From NCBI RefSeq assembly GCF_000011305.1, contig NC_004369.1, positions 2,294,001 through 2,358,000 of the forward strand: a DNA stretch of 64,000 nucleotides, given 5' to 3'. Shown here piece by piece: positions 8,001-14,787 of this stretch (the first letter of the stretch is position 1; each line of letters opens with the position of its first letter). This DNA is from Corynebacterium efficiens YS-314 (GTDB lineage Bacteria > Actinomycetota > Actinomycetes > Mycobacteriales > Mycobacteriaceae). The position numbers and the translations under genes were made by a program. The notes beneath the pieces are model-generated. The model worked only from the letters and a program-made list of their open reading frames with translations, made no database searches and was not told the DNA's origin.

Positions 8001-9899
8001 TCAGCTCCGGAACGCCCGCGCCATCAGTTCCCGCCGGGCCTGTTCCAGGGCCACCAGGTCTGCGAACAGGGAGTTGTAGGCCTGCTCATCATCGGAGGGC
8101 CGCATGCGCTGCAGTTGGCTCTTGAGCACCGCGATCTGGTTCCCCACCCGTGTCTCCTGGAGTCGGGACAACACCCCGTCGGTATAGGACTCGAGATCCT
8201 GGGCCTCCACCTCGATGGGTTCCATCGCCAGTTCTGACACCAGCGAGGTGCCCAGGATATCCGCCATGTTCTCAGATACCCGCGGTAACCAGTCCACCCC
8301 TCCGGTGGCCTGTTCACACCCACCGGCTGCGGTGATGGCATCCCGGACCATGCGGTAGGCGGGGTTGGTGAAACAATCCACCGCCAGCCCGTCGAAGTAC
8401 GATCCCGCCAGTTCCGGGTGCTGGAGGGCAATCTTGAGGGATTCACGTTCCTGCCACAGGGCGGGGTTACGTGGGTCGGGCATGACCATCTGGGGGCGAC
8501 TGCTCTGATCCTCCAGGTTCTGCGCATCAAAGCGGGTGGCCCGCATCTGTCTCTTCTGCGGCTTGGGTCGACGGACCTCCTCGTGCACCTGCTGGAGCAC
8601 CTCCGCAGGATCGGGCCAACCCACCCAGCCGGCGAGCAACCGGGCGTACTCCGACTGCAGGGTCCGGTCGCGGATGCCCGCGACGATCGGCACCGCTCGG
8701 CGCAACGCGTTGAGTCGTCCCTCCACCGTGTCCAGGGGGTACTCACTGATGATGGACTGGATGACGAACTCGAACATGGGGACCCGGCTGGCCACCAGAT
8801 CCCGCACGGCCGCATCCCCGCGTTCCAAACGCAGGTCACAGGGGTCCATGCCCTGGGGCGCCACAGCGACATAGGACTGGCCGGTGAATTTCTGATCACC
8901 CTCGAAGGCGCGCATCGCGGCCTTCTGGCCGGCCTCATCACCGTCGAAGGTGTAGATGAGCTCCCCGCGGAAATAGTTGTCATCGAGCATCAGCCGACGC
9001 AGCATCTGGAGGTGTTCATCGCCGAAGGCGGTGCCACAGGAGGCCACCGCGGTGTTGATACCGGCGGCGTGCATGGCCATGACATCGGTATAACCCTCCA
9101 CCACCACGGCCTGGTGACTCTGGGCGATGGCCCGCTTGGCGGTGTCCAGGCCGAAGAGCACCTTGGATTTCTTATACAGCAGGGTCTCGGGCGTGTTCAT
9201 GTACTTGCCCATCTTGTCATCGTCGAAAAGCTTCCGGGCTCCGAAACCGATGACATCACCCGCGAGGTTCTTGATGGGCCACAGCAGTCGACGCTGGAAC
9301 TGGTCGATGGGACCCCGCCTGCCCATCTTGGACAACCCGGCGGCCTCAAGTTCCCTGAACTCAAAACCCTTCTTCAACAGGTGTTTGGTCAGCGTGTCCC
9401 ACCCGGCCGGGGCGTAACCACATTCAAAGTGGTAGATGTGCTCCTTGCTGAAACCACGCTGCAGCAGGAAATCACGGCCGGGCTGGGCCTCGGGTGTTTC
9501 CAGCTGTTCACGGTAGAACTGGTGGGCCGCCTTGTTCGCGGCGATGAGACGCTGACGGGTACCGGGTTCCTCCCGCCGCCCCGGGCCGCCTCCCTGGTAG
9601 TTGATCTGGTAGCCGATCTTCTCCGCGCAGACCTCCACCGCCTCCGGGAATGATATGTGTTCCATCTCCATGAGGAAGGAATACACATCCCCACCCTTGC
9701 CAGTGGAGAAACAGTGGTAGTACCCGCGGTTGGGGCGGACATGGAACGACGGGGTCTTCTCGTCCTTGAAGGGGCTGAGTCCCTTGAGTGAATCCGCGCC
9801 GGCGCTTTTGAGCTGCACGTAGTCACCCACGATCTCCTCGATCGGGGTTCGTTCACGGATTGCCTGGATATCGCTTTCCGGTATGCGTCCCTTTGTCAT
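8001..9899 (-). CDS. dnaG: DNA primase with degenerate zinc motif
   Basis: The start at 9899 (MTKGRIPESDIQAIRERTP) gives 632 residues. It makes the RNA primers for chromosome replication. The N-terminal domain, the TOPRIM domain (VVVEGYTDVMAMHAAGINTAVASCGTAF, then YTFDGDEAGQKAA) and the C-terminal helicase-interacting helical domain are all present. The N-terminal CHC2 zinc ribbon is altered: the expected Cys-x2-His and Cys-x2-Cys positions read Ser42-Pro-Phe-Lys45 and Cys63-Phe-Ser-Thr66, so only one of four ligands remains although the surrounding DEKTPSFHV and YYHCFSTG context is kept. The gene is convergent with the small gene at 7746 and divergent from the ribonuclease gene. Confidence 0.96.
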   Translation of the reverse strand: MTKGRIPESDIQAIRERTPIEEIVGDYVQLKSAGADSLKGLSPFKDEKTPSFHVRPNRGYYHCFSTGKGGDVYSFLMEMEHISFPEAVEVCAEKIGYQINYQGGGPGRREEPGTRQRLIAANKAAHQFYREQLETPEAQPGRDFLLQRGFSKEHIYHFECGYAPAGWDTLTKHLLKKGFEFRELEAAGLSKMGRRGPIDQFQRRLLWPIKNLAGDVIGFGARKLFDDDKMGKYMNTPETLLYKKSKVLFGLDTAKRAIAQSHQAVVVEGYTDVMAMHAAGINTAVASCGTAFGDEHLQMLRRLMLDDNYFRGELIYTFDGDEAGQKAAMRAFEGDQKFTGQSYVAVAPQGMDPCDLRLERGDAAVRDLVASRVPMFEFVIQSIISEYPLDTVEGRLNALRRAVPIVAGIRDRTLQSEYARLLAGWVGWPDPAEVLQQVHEEVRRPKPQKRQMRATRFDAQNLEDQSSRPQMVMPDPRNPALWQERESLKIALQHPELAGSYFDGLAVDCFTNPAYRMVRDAITAAGGCEQATGGVDWLPRVSENMADILGTSLVSELAMEPIEVEAQDLESYTDGVLSRLQETRVGNQIAVLKSQLQRMRPSDDEQAYNSLFADLVALEQARRELMARAFRS

Positions 9900-9964
9900 G
9901 CTCAACACTCTAGCCCCTTGCCGGGACATGAATCCCATCCACGGAATGTGAGAGGATTGACCCC

Positions 9965-10438
9965 ATGCAGAGAAGCGGCAACAAGAAAATCACGGGTGTG
10001 CTCGGGGTGGCGCTGATCGCCGCGGCCACCTGGTTGGGGATCAACGCCTCCGGTGAGGACCAGGCGGACACCACACGGGCCACGGCAACCACCACAGCAA
10101 CCACCTCGGTGGCCCCACAGCGCACCATCAGCGGCCTGCCCGCCTGCTCCCTGGAGAGCCTGCCCGATCAGACCGAACCCGTGGTGGAGGACATCCTGAC
10201 CGGCGGCCCCTTCGCCTACCCCGATAATGACGGCACCCGCTTCGGCAACTACGAGGGCATCCTGCCGGAGGAGCCCGCAGGCTACTACCGGGAATACACC
10301 GTGGACACCCCGGGGCTGAACCACCGGGGTCCGCTGCGCATCGTCACCGGGGGCAGCGAGGACACCGATCCCGATGTCTGGTACTTCACCGGGGACCACT
10401 ATGAGTCCTTCTGCGAGATCACCGATGCGGAGGGCTAG
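9965..10438 (+). CDS. Secreted guanyl-preferring ribonuclease, RNase Sa/barnase family
   Basis: The protein has 157 residues. It has an N-terminal hydrophobic segment (residues 11-26) that acts as signal or membrane anchor, a Thr/Ala-rich linker, and an RNase Sa-like domain from about residue 58. Aligned by eye with Streptomyces RNase Sa, the catalytic set is complete: Glu110 in YYREYTV, Arg121, Arg125 in LRIVTG and His145 in FTGDHYESF. Cys61 and Cys150 match the RNase Sa disulfide. The loop before the catalytic His is four residues longer. The enzyme should cleave RNA after guanosine outside the cell. A barstar-like gene follows after three bases. Confidence 0.9.
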   Translation: MQRSGNKKITGVLGVALIAAATWLGINASGEDQADTTRATATTTATTSVAPQRTISGLPACSLESLPDQTEPVVEDILTGGPFAYPDNDGTRFGNYEGILPEEPAGYYREYTVDTPGLNHRGPLRIVTGGSEDTDPDVWYFTGDHYESFCEITDAEG

Positions 10439-10441
10439 ACC

Positions 10442-10702
10442 ATGCACATCGTGATCCGCGGGTCCTTCCGCACCCGGGCGGATGTCCTGGGGCTCATCGG
10501 CCGGGCCGCCTGGGGCAGTGAACGGCCCGCACCCACCAACCTCGACGGGCTGGCCGACCTGATCAAGGAGACCGGTCTGCGCAGCATCATCATCCAGGGC
10601 ACCTGGGCGGTGGACGAGAAAACAGCCTCGGCGATCAACCGGATCTGTGGGGATCTCGGTGTCTCGCTGAGGCTGCCGGCGGGGACTGACCCCGCGTCGT
10701 AA
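10442..10702 (+). CDS. Barstar-family ribonuclease inhibitor
   Basis: The 86-residue protein carries the barstar signature: a helix-turn region DVLGLIGRAAWG, then PTNLDGLADLIKE, which corresponds to the NLDALWD segment that plugs the barnase active site. It is cytoplasmic, with no signal. The start ATG is three bases after the ribonuclease stop codon, so the pair is an operon of toxin-like enzyme and immunity protein. The stop codon overlaps a GCTTTACGACGC word on the opposite strand that precedes the glmS terminator-like hairpin. Confidence 0.87.
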   Translation: MHIVIRGSFRTRADVLGLIGRAAWGSERPAPTNLDGLADLIKETGLRSIIIQGTWAVDEKTASAINRICGDLGVSLRLPAGTDPAS

Positions 10703-10705
10703 AGC
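10679..10705 (-). terminator. Hairpin with GCTTTACGACGC word just after glmS
   Basis: On the minus strand the glmS stop codon is followed after three bases by GCTTTACGACGC, whose last two bases open a GCGGGG/CCCCGC hairpin with a five-base loop. There is no U-tract. The whole element overlaps the 3' end of the convergent barstar gene. The same order of stop codon, word and hairpin occurs at malQ, the DUF4383 gene and ectP. Confidence 0.5.
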
Positions 10706-10708
10706 TCT

Positions 10709-12580
10709 CTACTCCACGGTGACGGACTTGGCCAGGTTGCGGGGCTGATCCACGTCGAAGCCCTTCTCGGTGGCCACCGCGCAGGCGAAGATCTGCAGCG
10801 GCACGGTGGCCAGGAGGGGCTGCATCAGGGTCGGAGCCTGCGGGATGCGGATGATGTAGTTGGCGTGCTCATCAACAGCCGTGTCGCCCTCTTCGGCGAT
10901 GACGATGGTGACGGCACCACGGGCGCGGATCTCCTGGATGTTGGAGACCACCTTGGCATGCAGGGAATCACGACCGCGCGGGGACGGGACGATGACGAAG
11001 ACGGGCTGTCCGTCCTCCACCAGTGCGATGGGGCCGTGCTTGAGCTCACCGGCAGCGAAACCCTCGGCGTGCAGGTAGGCGATCTCCTTGAGTTTCAGTG
11101 CACCCTCGAGGGCCACCGGGTAGCCGACGTGGCGTCCGAGGAAGAGCACCGACTTGGCATCGACCATGCTGCGGCCGAGCTGCTTGATCTGCTCCTCATT
11201 GTCGATGACCTCCTGGATCTTCGCGGGCATCTCACGCAGGGAATCCAGGATGACGCGGACCTCGTCGGCGAACTTGTTGCCGCGCAGCTGCGCCAGGTAC
11301 AGACCCAGCAGGTAGGACGCGGTGATCTGCGCGAGGAAGGCCTTGGTGGAGGCCACGGCGATCTCCGGGCCGGCGTAGGTGTACAGGCAGGCATCGGCCT
11401 CACGCGGCAGGGTGGAGCCGACGGTGTTGCAGATGGCGACGACCTTCGCACCCTGCTCGCGGGCGTGGCGCACAGCCATCAGGGTGTCCATGGTCTCACC
11501 GGACTGCGACAGCGCCACCACCAGGGTCTTTTCATTGACGATCGGATCGCGGTAGCGGAACTCATGGGCCAGCTCCACCTCGGTCGGGATGCGGCACCAG
11601 TGCTCGATGGCGTAGCGGGCCACCTGGCCGGCGTAGGCCGCGGTACCACAGGCCACCACGATGATCTTGTCCACCGAACGCAGGATGGATTCATCGATGC
11701 GCAGCTCATCGAGCATCAGTTTGCCGTCCTCGTCCATGCGACCCAGCAGGGTGTCGCGGACGGCGGCCGGCTGGTCATGAATCTCCTTGTCCATGAAGGA
11801 GTGGAAACCACCCTTCTCGGCGGCGGCGGCATCCCACTCCACGGCGAACGGCTTACCCTCCGAGGGGGCGCCGTGGAAGTCGGTGATCTCGTAGGAGTCG
11901 GCGGTGATGGTGACCACCTGGTCATTGGACAACTCCACCGCGCTGCGGGTGTAGTCGATGAACCCGGAGACATCGGAACCGAGGAAGTTCTCCCCCTCGC
12001 CCAGGCCGATGACCAGCGGGGAGTTGCGGCGGGCGGCCACGATGCGGTCGGGGTGGTCGACGTGGATGGCGAGGAGGGTGAAGGCACCGTCGAGGCGCTG
12101 ACCGGTCAGCTGCATGGCCCGGGTCAGATCGCCCTCGGCCTCGGTCTTGTAGATCTCCGCCAGCAGGGTGGCGGCCACCTCGGTGTCGGTGGAGGAGACG
12201 AAGTTGTACCCCTTGGCGGTCAGCTCGGCGCGCAGCTCGGAGAAGTTCTCGATGATGCCGTTGTGGACCACAGCCAGCCTGCCCCCGGCCACCACATGCG
12301 GGTGCGCGTTGACATCGGTGGGACCACCGTGGGTGGCCCACCGGGTGTGTCCAATGCCGAGAACCGAATCCGGCAGCGGCGCGCGGGCGATCTCCGTCTC
12401 CAGGGCTGCGACCTTGCCCGCCTTCTTGCGGAAGCTGATCTCCCCGTCCGCGTACACCGCGACACCGGCGGAGTCATACCCGCGGTATTCCAGGCGACGC
12501 AGTCCTTCTAAGACCACGTCCAGCGCATAGTAATTGCGGGTGTCACCCGCTTGGCCAATGTATCCGACAATTCCACACAT
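10709..12580 (-). CDS. glmS: Glutamine-fructose-6-phosphate aminotransferase (isomerizing)
   Basis: The 623-residue enzyme makes glucosamine-6-phosphate from fructose-6-phosphate and glutamine, the first step toward UDP-GlcNAc and peptidoglycan. The N-terminal nucleophile is Cys2 in MCGIVGYIG. The glutaminase domain (GHTRWATHG) and two SIS sugar-isomerase domains (VACGTAAYAG and FLGRHVGYPVALEGALKLKE) follow. The C-terminus ends PRNLAKSVTVE as in all GlmS proteins. It lies downstream of dgt on the same strand and converges with the barstar gene. Confidence 0.97.
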   Translation of the reverse strand: MCGIVGYIGQAGDTRNYYALDVVLEGLRRLEYRGYDSAGVAVYADGEISFRKKAGKVAALETEIARAPLPDSVLGIGHTRWATHGGPTDVNAHPHVVAGGRLAVVHNGIIENFSELRAELTAKGYNFVSSTDTEVAATLLAEIYKTEAEGDLTRAMQLTGQRLDGAFTLLAIHVDHPDRIVAARRNSPLVIGLGEGENFLGSDVSGFIDYTRSAVELSNDQVVTITADSYEITDFHGAPSEGKPFAVEWDAAAAEKGGFHSFMDKEIHDQPAAVRDTLLGRMDEDGKLMLDELRIDESILRSVDKIIVVACGTAAYAGQVARYAIEHWCRIPTEVELAHEFRYRDPIVNEKTLVVALSQSGETMDTLMAVRHAREQGAKVVAICNTVGSTLPREADACLYTYAGPEIAVASTKAFLAQITASYLLGLYLAQLRGNKFADEVRVILDSLREMPAKIQEVIDNEEQIKQLGRSMVDAKSVLFLGRHVGYPVALEGALKLKEIAYLHAEGFAAGELKHGPIALVEDGQPVFVIVPSPRGRDSLHAKVVSNIQEIRARGAVTIVIAEEGDTAVDEHANYIIRIPQAPTLMQPLLATVPLQIFACAVATEKGFDVDQPRNLAKSVTVE

Positions 12581-12652
12581 TCCCGAAACTGTACATCAGG
12601 TTTTATCTGCTGCACCACCTGAATTGGGCAGTTTTTTTCCTCGTGTTTCTGA

Positions 12653-12698
12653 CCACTACAAACAGGTGTCTATCTGCTCAAACAGCACCTGTCAGTGG
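12653..12698 (-). other. Hairpin in the dgt-glmS intergenic region (glmS leader)
   Basis: Two stacked inverted repeats face each other: CCACT...AGTGG outside and ACAGGTG...CACCTGT inside, around a 17-base AT-richer loop. They lie about 75 bases ahead of the glmS start. No T-run follows in the direction of glmS. It could attenuate read-through from dgt or be a regulator site. It has none of the landmarks of the glmS ribozyme riboswitch that I could identify. Confidence 0.4.
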
Positions 12699-12764
12699 AA
12701 AGAAATCAGCGCATTTCCGGGAAGAAAAACCGTCCCGTTCCGGCGTGGTTGTCCAGCCGGTGGG

Positions 12765-14045
12765 CTACCCCAGGAAACCCGAGATCCCGGAGGCATTACG
12801 GGCCAGACGCTCCAGGCGGGATTCCGTCATGGAGGCGATCTGGTCCACCACCACACGGGCACGCCCGGCATCATCGTCGGCCTCGAGGAACCACTGCCGG
12901 TACATCGGATCGAGGGATCCCGGTGCCCCGAGGGTGAGGTAGTCGAAGACCCGGAAGATGCGGTCACGTTGGCGATCCTGCCGGGCGAGGTGCCCGGGAT
13001 CATCCATGACGTAGAGCACCGCCAGGGTCTTGAGCAGGCGCACCTCCCGGTCGGCCTCGGGGCGGATGACCAGCTCACCGTGCATGCGGCCGAACTCATA
13101 CTCCCCCAGGCGCGCGGCGGCGCGGGTGGCGGCGATGGTGGATCCGACATACCGGCCCACCAGTTCGGAGGTCATGGCCTTCAGCGCCGCATAGGAGCTC
13201 AGGGAGGCATCGAAATCAGCGGCGGCGGCCACCACGGGCAGTTCCCGCAGGGTGGCGGCACCCTCGATGAGTTCCTCCGGGTCACCGCCGAAGGCTCGCG
13301 CCCCCTTCTGCGCGAGCGCCGCCAGCTCCACCAGATCCCACAGCACCTTGAGATCGATGCGTCCGGCGACGATGCCGTCCTCCACGTCGTGGACGGAGTA
13401 GGCGATGTCATCGGAGAAATCCATGGTCTGCGCCTCCAGGCTGGGCCGCAGGTCGGTGTGTCCCCGGCGCACCCACTCCAGGATGTGGGCGTCCTCGTCA
13501 TAGGCACCGTATTTCCGGTTGATGGTGCCGTCCGGGCTGGTCTTGGTCCAGGGGTATTTGCAGGCGGCGTCCAGTGCGGCACGGGTGAGGTTGAGACCGA
13601 AGCTGGTGCCATCGGCGGACACGACCTTCGGTTCCAGGCGGGTGAGAATGCGCAGCGTCTGGGCGTTACCCTCGAATCCACCGCAGGCGGCGGCGACCTC
13701 GTTGAGGGCCTTCTCACCGTTGTGGCCGTAGGGGGGATGACCGATGTCATGGCACAGCCCCGCCAGCTCTGACAATTCCGGATCCAGGCCTAGGCCGCTG
13801 CCCATGCCACGCGCGATCTGCGCCACCTCAAGCGAGTGGGTCAGACGGGTACGCGGGGTGTCCCCGTCGCGGGGGCCGACGACCTGGGTCTTGTCGGCGA
13901 GGCGTCGTAAAGCAGCCGAGTGCAGCACGCGCGCACGATCGCGGGAGAAGTCGCTGCGCAGATCCACCTCGCTGTGGGCCAACTGGCTGGCCTTGGGCGC
14001 CTCCTGGTGCAGGCGCTGCGCATCGGACTCCGAATAGGGGTACAT
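12765..14045 (-). CDS. dgt: Deoxyguanosinetriphosphate triphosphohydrolase-like HD protein
   Basis: The 426-residue HD-superfamily enzyme hydrolyses dNTPs to deoxynucleosides and tripolyphosphate, limiting the nucleotide pool. Metal-binding motifs are visible: RLTHSLEVAQIARGMG (His) and AGLCHDIGHPPYGHNGE (His-Asp), with a later ISYSVHD-like motif (DDIAYSVHDVEDG). The opening ESDAQRLHQEAPKAS and the SDFSRDRARVLHSAALRRL block are typical. It begins one base after the stop of the YdcF-like gene, indicating an operon. A GCTTTACGACGC word lies inside it at 13902-13913. Confidence 0.93.
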   Translation of the reverse strand: MYPYSESDAQRLHQEAPKASQLAHSEVDLRSDFSRDRARVLHSAALRRLADKTQVVGPRDGDTPRTRLTHSLEVAQIARGMGSGLGLDPELSELAGLCHDIGHPPYGHNGEKALNEVAAACGGFEGNAQTLRILTRLEPKVVSADGTSFGLNLTRAALDAACKYPWTKTSPDGTINRKYGAYDEDAHILEWVRRGHTDLRPSLEAQTMDFSDDIAYSVHDVEDGIVAGRIDLKVLWDLVELAALAQKGARAFGGDPEELIEGAATLRELPVVAAAADFDASLSSYAALKAMTSELVGRYVGSTIAATRAAARLGEYEFGRMHGELVIRPEADREVRLLKTLAVLYVMDDPGHLARQDRQRDRIFRVFDYLTLGAPGSLDPMYRQWFLEADDDAGRARVVVDQIASMTESRLERLARNASGISGFLG

Positions 14046-14046
14046 C

Positions 14047-14742
14047 TTATTTCCTCAACCTCCGCAATTCCTCGTGCCGGGCGCGCCGCGACGGCCGCAG
14101 CCATCCCTGCACCGCTCTCATGACATCCTCCACGTGCTCCGCCGCCCGCTCCCCCGCCACCGCAGCGACATCCAGTACCAGCACCCCGCCCCACTCGTGG
14201 GACAGCGTGGTGAAAAAGCTTTTCGACGGGAAGGTGGCCGGCGTATAAGGCGTCGGGGCCGGGTACGCATCGAACCCCATGCGGCGTGCGATCCGCACCG
14301 CACGGTAGGAGTGGTTCGGGTCTGTGACAATCAAAACACGTCCCACGTCCGCCGGATCAAGCGGGGCATAGGAACCGCGGGTGTCATTACCGGTGGGCTG
14401 GGAGATGATCAGATCAGGTTCCACCCCCTCCCGGATCAGGTACTCCCGAGCCACCTCTGCCTCGGTGAAGCGGTCACCGGGCAGTTTCCCACCGACGACA
14501 TACACCCGCTGGCTCTCATGCTGACGCCACAGTTGCGCGGCGTGCCGCAACCGGGCGGCGAACTGCCGTGACGGGCGACCGTCATACTGCGCGGTGCCGA
14601 GCACCAGGATTGACTCGATCACCCTCCGATCATTCCCGGGGCGCCACAGGGAATACAGCAGGCTGCGGAGGACAGGTTGCGCCACCACCCCCACGATGAC
14701 GGCGGCGTAGACAGTCCCTCTGGATATTCTCCTCACCTTCAC
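14047..14742 (-). CDS. YdcF/DUF218-family membrane-anchored protein
   Basis: A GTG at 14742 gives about 231 residues, with a further GTG two codons later as an alternative. The N-terminal hydrophobic segment (TVYAAVIVGVVAQPVLRSLLY) anchors a DUF218 domain. The domain is marked by ILVLGTAQYDGRPSRQFAARL, VYVVGGKLPGDRFTEAEVA, EPDLIISQPTGNDTRGS and LIVTDPNHSYRAVRIARRMG. Family members bind nucleotide-like ligands or act in envelope biogenesis, and the activity is unproven. It is the first gene of a dgt-glmS-direction cluster and is divergent from the TPM gene. Confidence 0.85.
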   Translation of the reverse strand: MKVRRISRGTVYAAVIVGVVAQPVLRSLLYSLWRPGNDRRVIESILVLGTAQYDGRPSRQFAARLRHAAQLWRQHESQRVYVVGGKLPGDRFTEAEVAREYLIREGVEPDLIISQPTGNDTRGSYAPLDPADVGRVLIVTDPNHSYRAVRIARRMGFDAYPAPTPYTPATFPSKSFFTTLSHEWGGVLVLDVAAVAGERAAEHVEDVMRAVQGWLRPSRRARHEELRRLRK

Positions 14743-14787
14743 CAGTGTGCCAGGGCTCAGGGGGATTATGCCGGTAATGTGGTGCCC

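Noticed and set aside
8418-9653. Plus-strand open frame of 411 codons opposite dnaG
   Set aside because: It is antisense to a clearly conserved gene and has no recognisable domain.
10865-12511. Plus-strand open frame of 548 codons opposite glmS
   Set aside because: It is a shadow of glmS with low-complexity Gly/His/Val-rich composition.
12581-12764. glmS ribozyme riboswitch ahead of glmS
   Set aside because: The hairpin there lacks the conserved core and pseudoknot words of the glmS ribozyme, which is not known from this genus.
12534-13772. Plus-strand open frame of 412 codons opposite dgt
   Set aside because: It is antisense to dgt without a ribosome-binding site or domain.
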